A stretch of DNA of 30,850 bases. It comes from Salinimicrobium sp049687495. Lineage in GTDB: Bacteria; Bacteroidota; Bacteroidia; Flavobacteriales; Flavobacteriaceae. Both the position numbers and the translations under genes were made by a program. The stretch spans positions 1 through 30,850 of the forward strand of contig JBAVJB010000061.1 of NCBI GenBank assembly GCA_049687495.1, given 5' to 3'. Of this stretch, positions 23,125-30,761 are shown piece after piece. The notes beneath the pieces were generated by a model. It worked only from the letters and a program-made list of their open reading frames with translations, had not been told where the DNA came from and made no database searches. The first letter of the stretch is position 1, and every line of letters starts with the position of its first letter.

Positions 23125-23763
23125 TTAATTTACAGGGTCGGGAGTAAGCCTAAGATATGGCCTTACCTCTTTAAAGCCCTTCGGAAATTGCTTTTTTGCC
23201 TCCTCATTGGTTACCGAGGTGCTTATCACCACATCTTCACCGTGTTTCCAGTTCGCCGGAGTTGCAACTTTATGATTGGCGGTAAGCTGAAGTGAATCAA
23301 CCACCCTTAGCAGCTCGTCGAAGTTTCTTCCGGTGCTTGCAGGATAGGTGATCATAAGCTTTACGATCTTATTTGGATCAATAATGTACACCGAACGTAC
23401 GGTGAGATTATCATCGGCATTGGGATGGATCATGTCGTAGAGCCCTGAGACCTTTTTGTCTTCATCGGCTATGATAGGAAAGTTAACTTTGGTGTGTTGG
23501 GTGTCATTGATGTCCTTGATCCAGCCTTTGTGTGATTCCAGCCCATCTACGCTCAGCGCCAGCACCTTCACATTGCGCTTATCGAATTCGTCCTTGTATT
23601 TTGCTGCCGTACCCAGCTCGGTGGTACAAACCGGGGTATAATCTGCAGGGTGAGAAAAAAGGATTCCCCAGCTGTCGCCCAGGTATTCGTAGAAGTTGAT
23701 CTTTCCTTCAGATGTTTCTGCGTCGAAGTTTGGAGCTTTGTCTCCTAATCTTATTGTGCTCAT
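23125..23763 (-). CDS. 1-Cys peroxiredoxin (Prx6 type)
   Basis: Reduces hydrogen peroxide and organic peroxides through a single catalytic cysteine. The 212 residues contain the motif PADYTPVCTTE with C46 as the peroxidatic residue, and no other cysteine exists in the protein, which defines the 1-Cys class. The Prx6-type C-terminal part (RVVDSLQLTANHKVATPANWKHGEDVVI, FKEVRPYLRLTPDP) is complete. It must be recycled by an external thiol donor. The thioredoxin-fold gene just upstream (118 bases away, same strand) is a possible but unproven partner. Confidence 0.95.
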   Translation of the reverse strand: MSTIRLGDKAPNFDAETSEGKINFYEYLGDSWGILFSHPADYTPVCTTELGTAAKYKDEFDKRNVKVLALSVDGLESHKGWIKDINDTQHTKVNFPIIADEDKKVSGLYDMIHPNADDNLTVRSVYIIDPNKIVKLMITYPASTGRNFDELLRVVDSLQLTANHKVATPANWKHGEDVVISTSVTNEEAKKQFPKGFKEVRPYLRLTPDPVN

Positions 23764-23880
23764 AACGGTTGATTTTAATTAAGCATCTTAAAATTACCGG
23801 AATAAGCTCTTATATTTCCGTTTCTTCAGTTAAAAAAGCCTTAATCTTTGAGCCTGATGTGCAGAAGGTTAGAAGCTAAA

Positions 23881-24447
23881 TTAGCTGCCGGTGTATTTCC
23901 ATTTGATGCTGCAGCCAATGCTTGGTTTTTGAGGCCCGGGAAGGGGACGGCTGTTGAGGATCGCATCCAGGGCTTCTCGCAGCTCCCTGCCATTGACGGG
24001 AATCCCGTTGCCGGGACGTGAGCTGTCCAACTGCCCGTGGTAGAAGAGTTCCAGGTCGGCGTCAAAAAGGAAAAAATCAGGTGTACATGCGGCTTTGTAG
24101 TTGCGGGCCACTTCCTGGGTGCGGTCGTAGAGGTATGGAAAGGTAAAGCTATACTTCCTGGCAAACTGCCACATAAGATCCGGGTGATCTTCGGGTACCT
24201 GCTTCACATCATTGCTGCTTATTGCGGCAAAACCAAACCCCAGGACCCTGTAGTCATTTGCCACCCTTACGATCTCTTCGGCTACATGTTTTACAAAGGG
24301 GCAGTGATTGCAAATGAACATGATCACTGTGCCTCTTTCGCCTCGTACGTCGTTAAGGGAAAACAGGTTTGCGGTAACCGCATCGGGAAGTTCAAAGTCT
24401 GATGCTTTTGTTCCCAAGGGGAGGATATTTGATTTGGTCTCGGCCAT
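23881..24447 (-). CDS. Thioredoxin-fold redoxin with a CNHC motif
   Basis: The 188-residue product resembles AhpC/TSA-like thioredoxin-family proteins common in Bacteroidota. It starts GTKASDFELPDAVTANLFSLNDVRGERGTVIMF and has a CxxC centre in ICNHCPFVKH (C46, C49). Later segments are RNYKAACTPDFFLFDADLELFYHGQLDSSRPGN and the conserved-looking end PSIGCSIKWK. No signal peptide is present, so it is probably cytoplasmic. The substrate is not known. It precedes the 1-Cys peroxiredoxin gene on the same strand. Confidence 0.9.
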   Translation of the reverse strand: MAETKSNILPLGTKASDFELPDAVTANLFSLNDVRGERGTVIMFICNHCPFVKHVAEEIVRVANDYRVLGFGFAAISSNDVKQVPEDHPDLMWQFARKYSFTFPYLYDRTQEVARNYKAACTPDFFLFDADLELFYHGQLDSSRPGNGIPVNGRELREALDAILNSRPLPGPQKPSIGCSIKWKYTGS

Positions 24448-24537
24448 TTCTGTAGATGGGTTTTATGTTCTGAAAATACGAATTTTCGACCACATTTATC
24501 CAAAATTCCTATCTTGTTCAGGTTAAACATGAGCAAT

Positions 24538-24996
24538 ATGAAAACTTTAGACCAGTGGTTTTCTGAATACGCGGTAAGCCACCAGAACGAGACGAATAAA
24601 GCCATCCATTACATTTGTGTGCCGGCTATTTTCTTTTCAATCGTCGGGCTTTTGATGAGCATTCCGCCGGCTTTTCTAACCGAAATTTTTCCTATGTATG
24701 TGCCTTTTCTGGAGAACTGGGCGGTAGTCGTCCTCATCCTGGTGCTGCTGTTCTACATGAGGCTTTCCGTTCCCATGGGGCTCAAGATCCTTATTTTTTC
24801 GGCCTTCTGCATTGCAGGAAACTATTTTATAGCACAAGTGGCGCCACTGTGGATGGTATCCATTATCATTTTCGTGGTTGCCTGGATAGGGCAGTTCTAC
24901 GGCCATAAAATAGAGGGGCAAAAACCCTCATTTTTGAAAGACATACAGTTTCTGCTTATCGGCCCGGCCTGGGTCATTAAAAAGGTTTTTGGATAA
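24538..24996 (+). CDS. Mpo1-like (DUF962) membrane protein
   Basis: About 152 residues with four hydrophobic helices and the family's histidine motifs, early SHQNETNKAIHYICVP and late WIGQFYGHKIEGQKPSFLKDIQFLLIGPAWVI. Yeast Mpo1 of this family is an iron-dependent dioxygenase acting on 2-hydroxy fatty acids, so a role in lipid oxidation is plausible here. The frame opens with a TTG at 24514, and ATGs occur at 24529 and 24538. I prefer 24538 because MKTLDQW is the usual family start. Its TAA overlaps the next ATG by one base (TAATG). Confidence 0.88.
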   Translation: MKTLDQWFSEYAVSHQNETNKAIHYICVPAIFFSIVGLLMSIPPAFLTEIFPMYVPFLENWAVVVLILVLLFYMRLSVPMGLKILIFSAFCIAGNYFIAQVAPLWMVSIIIFVVAWIGQFYGHKIEGQKPSFLKDIQFLLIGPAWVIKKVFG

Positions 24997-25334
24997 TGGA
25001 GATCACCTGGAAAGATTTTGACAAAGTTGAAATGCGGGTAGGAACCGTGCTGGAGGTGAATGAATTTCCCGAAGCCAGGAATCCCGCTTACCGGTTAAAG
25101 ATCGATTTTGGAAAGCAGATTGGCATCAGGAAAACTTCGGCTCAAATTACCGATCGTTATATAAAAGAGGAGCTGCTGGGCAGACAGGTGATCGCCGTGG
25201 TCAATTTTCCGAAGAAACAGATCGCAAATTTCATGAGCGAATGTCTCGTCTTGGGGGCTGTGGGAGATAAGGGTGGAGGAGTGGTACTTCTGCATCCCGA
25301 TGTTGAGGTAGAGAACGGGCTGCGGATAGGATAA
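24996..25334 (+). CDS. csaA: CsaA-like tRNA-binding domain protein
   Basis: A 112-residue stand-alone tRNA-binding OB-fold protein, like the C-terminal EMAP-II/MetRS-beta domain. Typical segments are FDKVEMRVGTVLEVNEFPEARNPAYRLKIDFG, RKTSAQITDRY, GRQVIAVVNFPKKQIANFMSECLVLGA and VVLLHPDVEVENGLRIG. CsaA has been described as a chaperone with export-related activity in Bacillus, and tRNA-like RNA is the expected ligand. It overlaps the Mpo1-like gene by one base, so the two are cotranscribed. The biochemical connection is not evident. Confidence 0.92.
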   Translation: MEITWKDFDKVEMRVGTVLEVNEFPEARNPAYRLKIDFGKQIGIRKTSAQITDRYIKEELLGRQVIAVVNFPKKQIANFMSECLVLGAVGDKGGGVVLLHPDVEVENGLRIG

Positions 25335-25363
25335 AAAAAACCGCCTCTTGTGGGAGACGGTTT
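25333..25363 (-). terminator. Terminator of the PUR protein gene
   Basis: Stem AAACCGcCTC/GAGaCGGTTT with one mismatch. On the minus strand it is followed by a run of T overlapping the csaA stop codon. Confidence 0.75.
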
Positions 25364-25383
25364 ACTCAAAAAGTAGTTTTTCA

Positions 25384-25770
25384 CTATATATCTTCGAAGC
25401 TGATATCTGTAAAGCTGGCTGCCGAAGCTGGTTTTGCAGCATCTACTGTCTCTTCTTCTTTTTCGTAGTCTTTCTTAAAGTTCTTTTGGTGACGTTCGCT
25501 TATCACTTCTTCTCCTTTTTCCTCCAGGATAAAGTCTGTCATCTCCTTAAGGATCTCATTGAAACCGGCAAAATCTTCTTTATAGAGATAGATCTTGTGC
25601 TTTTTGTAGTGGAAAGATCCGTCTTCGTTGGTGAATTTCTTACTCTCGGTAATGGTGAGGTAGTAATCATTGGCCTTGGTTGCCCTAACATCAAAGAAAT
25701 AGGTGCGTCTTCCGGCTCTTAAGACCTTGGAAAAAATCTCTTCTTTTTCAATCGTTCCATTGTCGCTCAT
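25384..25770 (-). CDS. PUR family DNA/RNA-binding protein (DUF3276)
   Basis: A 128-residue protein with one PUR repeat, a whirly-like fold that binds single-stranded nucleic acid (EEIFSKVLRAGRRTYFFDVRATKANDYYLTITESKKF, HKIYLYKEDFAGFNEILKEMTDFI). A charged linker and a low-complexity tail ending SFTDISFEDI follow. Related proteins include Borrelia BpuR. Two extra codons before the Met start with TTG, so I use the ATG at 25770. It has its own terminator. The role in this bacterium is probably RNA or DNA binding, with the target unknown. Confidence 0.9.
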   Translation of the reverse strand: MSDNGTIEKEEIFSKVLRAGRRTYFFDVRATKANDYYLTITESKKFTNEDGSFHYKKHKIYLYKEDFAGFNEILKEMTDFILEEKGEEVISERHQKNFKKDYEKEEETVDAAKPASAASFTDISFEDI

Positions 25771-25843
25771 AATCAATGTCTTTTACGGTTTGTAAATCAT
25801 AGTGTCAAAAATCTAAAAAAAATTAACATTTCGCAACAAATTT

Positions 25844-27601
25844 TTACATTTCTTTTTCACTCAGTTGTTTGAGATAAAGCTCCTTGTAGTAGCCGTCTAC
25901 CGCAAGTAATTGCTGGTGCGTTCCCCGCTGTACGATTTCTCCCGCCTCTAAAATTATGATTTTGTCAGCATTTTTAACCGAAGAGATCCTGTGACTCACA
26001 ATAATGGTGGTTTTATCTTTCGAGATCTTGAAGAGATTATTCAGGATTTCTTCCTCAGTTTCAGTATCTACTGCGGAAAGTGAATCGTCAAAAAGCAGAA
26101 TTTTCGGGTCGTGTATAATGGCCCTGGCAATGGAAACCCGCTGCTTCTGTCCGCCGGAAAGGGTGATCCCTCTTTCCCCGAGCACGGTATCATAACCTTT
26201 ACTGAAACCTGTGATATTCCTGTGAACCGCAGCATTTTTAGCTGCTGCGACGATCTCCTCTTCGGTGGCATCGGCTTTCCCGAATTTGATGTTGTTCCTG
26301 ATGGAATCGCTGAATAAGAACGCGTCCTGTGGAACATAACCGATGGAGTTGCGAAGCTCCTTCAGGTTCATTTGCTCAATGTTCTTTTCATCTATGCAAA
26401 TCTCTCCTTTTTCTACGTCATACAGCCTGCCAATTAGCTCCAGGATAGTTGATTTACCTGAACCGGTTTTCCCGATGATGGCCAAAGTCTCTCCGGAATT
26501 TACCTCAAAATTCACATTTTTGAGGGCCGTAATATTCGTGTCTTCATAAGTGAAAGTGACATCTTTAAAGGCAATGGAGCCTTGTACGTCTTCAGGTTGA
26601 GTGGTTGGATTTTGTATCTGCGGCTCCTCCTTCAGGAATTCATTGATCCTTTTTTGAGAAGCTTCGGCTTCCTGCACAATAGAAGTTACCCAGCCTACAG
26701 TAGCTACGGGCCAGGTAAGCATGTTCACGTAAAGCAGAAATTCCACGATGATCCCAAGGTTATCGATCTCCCCGTTGATAAATTTTCTTCCGCCTATATA
26801 GATCACCAGGATGTTACTGGCTCCAATCAAAAGCACCATCAGCGGGAAAAAGAAAGCCTGCACTTTGACGAGGTCGATGTTCTTTTCTTTGCTGGTATTT
26901 GAAAGTGCAACAAAGGAGGTGTTGGTTTGTGGTTCCAACCCGTATGACTTGATCACAGAAATTCCGCTGAAGCTTTCCTGTGTAAAAGTATTCAGTTTAG
27001 ACAAATACTGCTGCACCACGGTACTGCGTTGGTTGATCGCTACGCTCAGTTTATAGATCGCGAAAGACAATATTGGCAGCGGGGTAATAGCGTAAAGTGT
27101 AAGTTCAGGTGCCTGTGAGAACATGTAAGGGATCACCACAATAAAAAGTACACCCGTCTGAACACTGTACATAATGGCCGGCCCCAGGTACATGCGCACC
27201 TTGGAAACATCTTCGCTAATGCGGTTCATAAGGTCGCCGGTACGGTTCTTTTTGTAGAAGTTAAGGGAGAGGTCTTCATACTTCTGAAAAACCTCATTTT
27301 TGAGGTCGTATTCAATATGCCGGGAAACCACGATAAAGGTCTGCCGCATCAAAAAAGTGAAAAACGCAGCTACCAGAGTTGCGCCAATGATGAGCAGGAT
27401 GTTGGTCATAAGTTCAGAACGAACAGCTTCAATAGAGACTGTTTCACCGTTTACGTATTTCTCGATGGCATTGGTGGACTCCCTGATGAGTCGGGGTGTA
27501 AAAAGGGCAAAAACCCTGGCTACTATAGTGATAAAGAACCCCAGGATGAGGTGCCATTTATATTTGAGGAAATATTTATTTACGTGTCTCAGTTCTTTCA
27601 T
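25844..27601 (-). CDS. MdlA/MsbA-like ABC exporter half-transporter
   Basis: A 585-residue fused membrane-ATPase protein. Residues 1-310 form six helices of a type I exporter. The ATPase has Walker A GKTGSGKST (377-385), Q-loop YVPQDAFLFSD, signature LSGGQ (481-485), Walker B ILLFDDSLSAVD (501-512) and H-loop SHR (H537). The residue after the Walker B aspartate, usually the catalytic Glu, is D506. This resembles E. coli MdlA-type subunits, whose partners carry the Glu. No partner is encoded next to it, so it is either a homodimer with Asp or pairs with a distant subunit. Substrate unknown; drugs or lipids are typical. Confidence 0.93.
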   Translation of the reverse strand: MKELRHVNKYFLKYKWHLILGFFITIVARVFALFTPRLIRESTNAIEKYVNGETVSIEAVRSELMTNILLIIGATLVAAFFTFLMRQTFIVVSRHIEYDLKNEVFQKYEDLSLNFYKKNRTGDLMNRISEDVSKVRMYLGPAIMYSVQTGVLFIVVIPYMFSQAPELTLYAITPLPILSFAIYKLSVAINQRSTVVQQYLSKLNTFTQESFSGISVIKSYGLEPQTNTSFVALSNTSKEKNIDLVKVQAFFFPLMVLLIGASNILVIYIGGRKFINGEIDNLGIIVEFLLYVNMLTWPVATVGWVTSIVQEAEASQKRINEFLKEEPQIQNPTTQPEDVQGSIAFKDVTFTYEDTNITALKNVNFEVNSGETLAIIGKTGSGKSTILELIGRLYDVEKGEICIDEKNIEQMNLKELRNSIGYVPQDAFLFSDSIRNNIKFGKADATEEEIVAAAKNAAVHRNITGFSKGYDTVLGERGITLSGGQKQRVSIARAIIHDPKILLFDDSLSAVDTETEEEILNNLFKISKDKTTIIVSHRISSVKNADKIIILEAGEIVQRGTHQQLLAVDGYYKELYLKQLSEKEM

Positions 27602-27673
27602 AGCAGCTAAACCGAAAAATTAACAATTTCCTAATTTTTGGTAGGAAATAGATTTTCAAAATGAAATATTAGT

Positions 27674-27681
27674 TATTTTTG
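27674..27681 (+). promoter_or_regulatory. -7 box for the leucine dehydrogenase gene
   Basis: TATTTTTG fits TAnnTTTG and lies 49 bases before the ATG at 27731, leaving a leader long enough for the inverted repeat at 27690-27710. Confidence 0.55.
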
Positions 27682-27689
27682 CCCGTATA

Positions 27690-27710
27690 AATTTTCGATA
27701 CACGAAAATT
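27690..27710. promoter_or_regulatory. Candidate operator AATTTTCG-N5-CGAAAATT
   Basis: Perfect 8-base inverted arms with a 5-base spacer, placed at about +2 to +22 relative to the predicted start of transcription. The position and 13-bp half-site spacing fit a dimeric repressor. Which regulator binds is unknown. Confidence 0.45.
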
Positions 27711-27730
27711 CAACTTTTATTCAAATTCTT

Positions 27731-28828
27731 ATGACAGTGGATGTTCTCAAGGCAAATGAACTTAAAAAAGCCGCTCCGGTCTTTGGGCAGCTTTCCTTTG
27801 ATGACCATGAACAAGTGGTTTTTTGCAACGACAAAGATACAGGATTAAAGGCAATTATTGGAATTCACAACACAGTTTTGGGACCGGCTTTGGGTGGTAC
27901 CAGGATGTGGAACTACAGCAGTGAATGGGATGCTCTTAATGACGTATTGAGGCTTTCCCGCGGAATGACCTTCAAAAGTGCCGTTACAGGGCTTAATCTT
28001 GGAGGTGGTAAGGCTGTGATCATTGGAGATGCCAAAACTCAAAAAACTCCAGAATTGATGAGACGCTTTGGAGAGTTTGTTCATTCTCTTAGCGGAAAAT
28101 ACATTACTGCCGAAGATGTGGGCATGGAAACTGCCGATATGGATACGGTAAGAGAAGTGACTCCTTATGTTACCGGTATTTCTGAAGAAAAAGGTGGGGC
28201 CGGAAACCCTTCGCCTGTTACCGCTTACGGAGTTTTTATGGGAATGAAAGCTGCGGCCAAGTTCAAGTATGGATCTAATGACCTTCAGGGGAAAAAAGTT
28301 CTTGTACAGGGAATAGGCCACGTGGGGGAAGTGCTTGTACAATATTTGGCCAAAGAAGGAGCTGAGATCTTTATTAGCGATATCAATAAAGAACGTCTGC
28401 AGGAAGTAAGCAAGAGATATAATGCTGCTATTTTCGACAAGGCAGATGTATGTTCGGCTGATGTTGATATTTATGCTCCATGTGCGCTTGGAGCTACCTT
28501 GAATGATGATACTGTTGAGCGTCTTAAAGCAACTGTGGTCGCAGGTGCAGCTAACAACCAGTTGGCCGATGACCGCAAGCATGGCTTGATCTTAAGAGAA
28601 AAAGGCATTGTTTATGCGCCCGATTTCCTTATCAACGCAGGAGGTATTATCAATGTGTACGCAGAGCTTGAAGGATACGGTAAAAAAGAGATCATGGAAA
28701 AGACAGAGAATATCTACAATACGACTCTGGAGATCCTCAATAAGGCCGACCTCAGCGGCATCTCAACTCATGAGGCGGCACTGCAGGTGGCGCAGCAACG
28801 AATCAACGACAGAAAAAACCAAAGATAA
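27731..28828 (+). CDS. Leucine dehydrogenase (Leu/Val/Phe dehydrogenase family)
   Basis: Catalyses NAD-dependent oxidative deamination of branched-chain amino acids to 2-oxo acids, feeding branched fatty acid synthesis and catabolism. The 365 residues include the substrate-binding ALGGTRMW segment (54-60), the two lysines expected in the active site (K82 in MTFKSAV, K94 in GGGKAVI), the ITAEDVGME segment and a Rossmann motif VLVQGIGHVGEVL. The C-terminal part has ANNQLADD and APDFLINAGGIINV. The length is that of leucine rather than glutamate dehydrogenases. It is divergent from the ABC exporter and ends in a hairpin that overlaps the nusB promoter region. Confidence 0.93.
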   Translation: MTVDVLKANELKKAAPVFGQLSFDDHEQVVFCNDKDTGLKAIIGIHNTVLGPALGGTRMWNYSSEWDALNDVLRLSRGMTFKSAVTGLNLGGGKAVIIGDAKTQKTPELMRRFGEFVHSLSGKYITAEDVGMETADMDTVREVTPYVTGISEEKGGAGNPSPVTAYGVFMGMKAAAKFKYGSNDLQGKKVLVQGIGHVGEVLVQYLAKEGAEIFISDINKERLQEVSKRYNAAIFDKADVCSADVDIYAPCALGATLNDDTVERLKATVVAGAANNQLADDRKHGLILREKGIVYAPDFLINAGGIINVYAELEGYGKKEIMEKTENIYNTTLEILNKADLSGISTHEAALQVAQQRINDRKNQR

Positions 28829-28852
28829 CTTCAAGGGTTTTTAATTTAATAG

Positions 28853-28860
28853 TATTTTTG
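28853..28860 (+). promoter_or_regulatory. -7 box for nusB
   Basis: TATTTTTG matches TAnnTTTG. Transcription would start near 28867, inside the left arm of the hairpin at 28863-28888. Confidence 0.5.
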
Positions 28861-28862
28861 CG

Positions 28863-28897
28863 GGGCGAAAGGAATGATCCTTTCGCCCTTAATTTTT
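28863..28897 (+). terminator. Hairpin ending the leucine dehydrogenase transcript
   Basis: Perfect 10-bp stem GGGCGAAAGG/CCTTTCGCCC with a 6-base loop, followed by TTAATTTTT. Because a -7 box lies just before it, the same hairpin may form the 5' end of the nusB mRNA. Confidence 0.8.
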
Positions 28898-28914
28898 AAA
28901 GTTCTTTTACAGCT

Positions 28915-29853
28915 ATGTTGACCAGAAGACATATCAGAGTTAAAGTAATGCAGTCTATGTATGCATACTCTCAAAGCGAAAACGACAACCTCGCAACAGA
29001 GGAAAAATTCCTGCTGAAGAGTATGGATGAAATGTACGACCTGTACCTTTTACTGCTGAATCTTTTTGTAGAGATCAGGAAGCATGCAGCCGAATATATG
29101 GAGAAAGCTCAGCAAAAACACCTGCCTTCTGAAGAGGAAGTAGACCCAAACCGAAGGTTCGTCGACAACGAACTACTCGCGCTCCTCGACCAGAATGAAA
29201 GCCTTCGAAACGCACTTGAAGCCAGGAAACTTAACAACTGGAAGAATGATGACGAGTATGTTGAGATATTGTGGAAGGAGATAAGGGAGAGCGAAGAATA
29301 TGCCGAATACATGTCTTCCAGGACAGGAACCTTTGAAGAGGACAAAAAGTTTGTTATCGAGATCTTCAAAAAAATTATCGCTCCAAACGAAAAGCTGTAC
29401 GATTATCTTGAAGATAAGAAGATCACCTGGGTAGATGACCTGCCGCTGGTGAATACAGCTATTGTAAAAATGCTTCAGAAGGCCAAAGCCGAAAAACAGA
29501 CCGCACTTACAAGGCTGTTCAAAAATACCGAGGACAAGGAATATGCCGTGGAGCTCTTCAGAAAGACCTTGCTCAATGATGCCAAACTTTCCGAAGAAAT
29601 GGAGGGAAAAACGCCTAACTGGGACAAAGAAAGGATCGCAGATCTTGACAGGATCCTCATTAAAATGGCTATTTGCGAATTCCTGAAGTTCCCGTCGATC
29701 CCTGTGAAGGTTACTATTAACGAATATTTAGAAATTGCCAAAGAATACAGTACTCCAAAAAGTAGTATTTTTATCAATGGAATCCTCGATAAACTCTCAA
29801 AAGAGTATAAAGAGGGTGGCAAACTGAATAAAATGGGCAGGGGTCTTATGTAG
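28915..29853 (+). CDS. nusB: Transcription antitermination factor NusB, long form
   Basis: NusB binds boxA RNA with NusE in antitermination complexes on rRNA operons. The product is 312 residues, about twice the usual 140, because an extended helical insertion follows MLTRRHIRVKVMQSMYAYSQSE. The recognisable C-terminal part carries LSEEMEGKTPNWDKERIADLDRILIKMAICEFLKFPSIPVKVTINEYLEIAKEYSTPKSSIFINGILDKL. The long form is usual in Bacteroidota. The insertion is rich in charged residues without obvious motifs. Expected cytoplasmic. Confidence 0.92.
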   Translation: MLTRRHIRVKVMQSMYAYSQSENDNLATEEKFLLKSMDEMYDLYLLLLNLFVEIRKHAAEYMEKAQQKHLPSEEEVDPNRRFVDNELLALLDQNESLRNALEARKLNNWKNDDEYVEILWKEIRESEEYAEYMSSRTGTFEEDKKFVIEIFKKIIAPNEKLYDYLEDKKITWVDDLPLVNTAIVKMLQKAKAEKQTALTRLFKNTEDKEYAVELFRKTLLNDAKLSEEMEGKTPNWDKERIADLDRILIKMAICEFLKFPSIPVKVTINEYLEIAKEYSTPKSSIFINGILDKLSKEYKEGGKLNKMGRGLM

Positions 29854-29903
29854 TCCTGCAATTTTTCTTAATTTTATCATCTTTAATCCCTAAAATGTAA
29901 ATC

Positions 29904-30353
29904 ATGAAAAAAGGAATCTTATTCTTGGCGGTCATTGCTGCCATGGCTTTTACTTCCTGTAAAGAGGACGCGTCAAATAAAGTAAAAGCTGAAAATGTAG
30001 AGGAAGCGGCCGAGCGCGATGCGCAGGCGGTTTACTACCCTGAAATGAAATTTGATGAAACCGAATTCGACTTTGGAACCATCGAGCAGGGAACTCCTCA
30101 GGAACATACTTTCACTTTTACCAACACAGGAAAAGCTCCTTTAGTGATAACCAATGCTTCCAGCTCTTGCGGTTGTACCGTACCTAGCTATACCAAAGAA
30201 GCTATTGCTCCCGGTGAAACTGGAGAACTCCTTGTGAAATTTAACGGTAGCGGACAAAACCAGGTAACTAAAACAGTAACCGTATCGGCAAATACCGAAG
30301 CCGGTAAAGAACAAATCAAAATCAAAGCTTTCGTAAACCCAAAAGAATCATAA
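29904..30353 (+). CDS. DUF1573 lipoprotein
   Basis: A 149-residue protein with a type II signal peptide (MKKGILFLAVIAAMAFTSC, lipobox Cys at 19) and one DUF1573 domain, an immunoglobulin-like fold (about 48-146). The domain shows FDETEFDFGTIEQGTPQEHTFTFTNTGKAPLVITNASSSCGCTVPSY. The CGC pair is conserved in this family. These proteins are abundant in Bacteroidota, with unknown function, and probably sit in the outer membrane or periplasm. It lies 20 bases upstream of yajC on the same strand, so the two are probably cotranscribed. Confidence 0.9.
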   Translation: MKKGILFLAVIAAMAFTSCKEDASNKVKAENVEEAAERDAQAVYYPEMKFDETEFDFGTIEQGTPQEHTFTFTNTGKAPLVITNASSSCGCTVPSYTKEAIAPGETGELLVKFNGSGQNQVTKTVTVSANTEAGKEQIKIKAFVNPKES

Positions 30354-30373
30354 GCGAAAGCGCAAATTAATCT

Positions 30374-30667
30374 ATGGATCAATTAACTCAGTTTGCCCCA
30401 ATTATTTTAATGTTTGTAGTGGTGTATTTCTTTATGATACGCCCTCAAATGAATCGTGCGAAACAGGAAAAAAAATTCGCTTCAGAACTTAAGCGCGGAG
30501 ACCGCGTTGTAACAAAAAGCGGAATGCACGGTAAAATAATGGACTTTAGTGAAAAACAAAATGCAGTAATTATTGAAACCGGTGCAGGAAAGATCACTTT
30601 CGACAGGTCTTCCATTTCTATGGAAATGAGTCGAAAGCTGAACGAACCGGCTGCCGAAAAGAAATAA
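30374..30667 (+). CDS. yajC: Preprotein translocase subunit YajC
   Basis: A small accessory membrane protein of the Sec translocon that associates with SecDF. The 97 residues have one N-terminal membrane helix (about 8-24, PIILMFVVVYFFMIRPQ) ending in the RPQ motif. A cytoplasmic domain follows with RGDRVVTKSGMHGKIMDFSEKQNAVIIETGAGKITFDRSSI. Length and motif order match the family. It follows the DUF1573 gene and ends in a strong bidirectional terminator. Confidence 0.95.
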   Translation: MDQLTQFAPIILMFVVVYFFMIRPQMNRAKQEKKFASELKRGDRVVTKSGMHGKIMDFSEKQNAVIIETGAGKITFDRSSISMEMSRKLNEPAAEKK

Positions 30668-30686
30668 TTCTTCTGCTCAAGTGAAC

Positions 30687-30718
30687 AAAAAAAGCAGGCC
30701 GATTGGCCTGCTTTTTTT
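30687..30718. terminator. Bidirectional terminator after yajC
   Basis: Stem AAAGCAGGCC/GGCCTGCTTT with loop gatt, an A-run before and a T-run after. It would also terminate the convergent frame entering from the right edge. Confidence 0.9.
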
Positions 30719-30761
30719 GTTTGTATAACTCTTCCAAAGTTCCAGCCTTTGCCTGAGTTAG

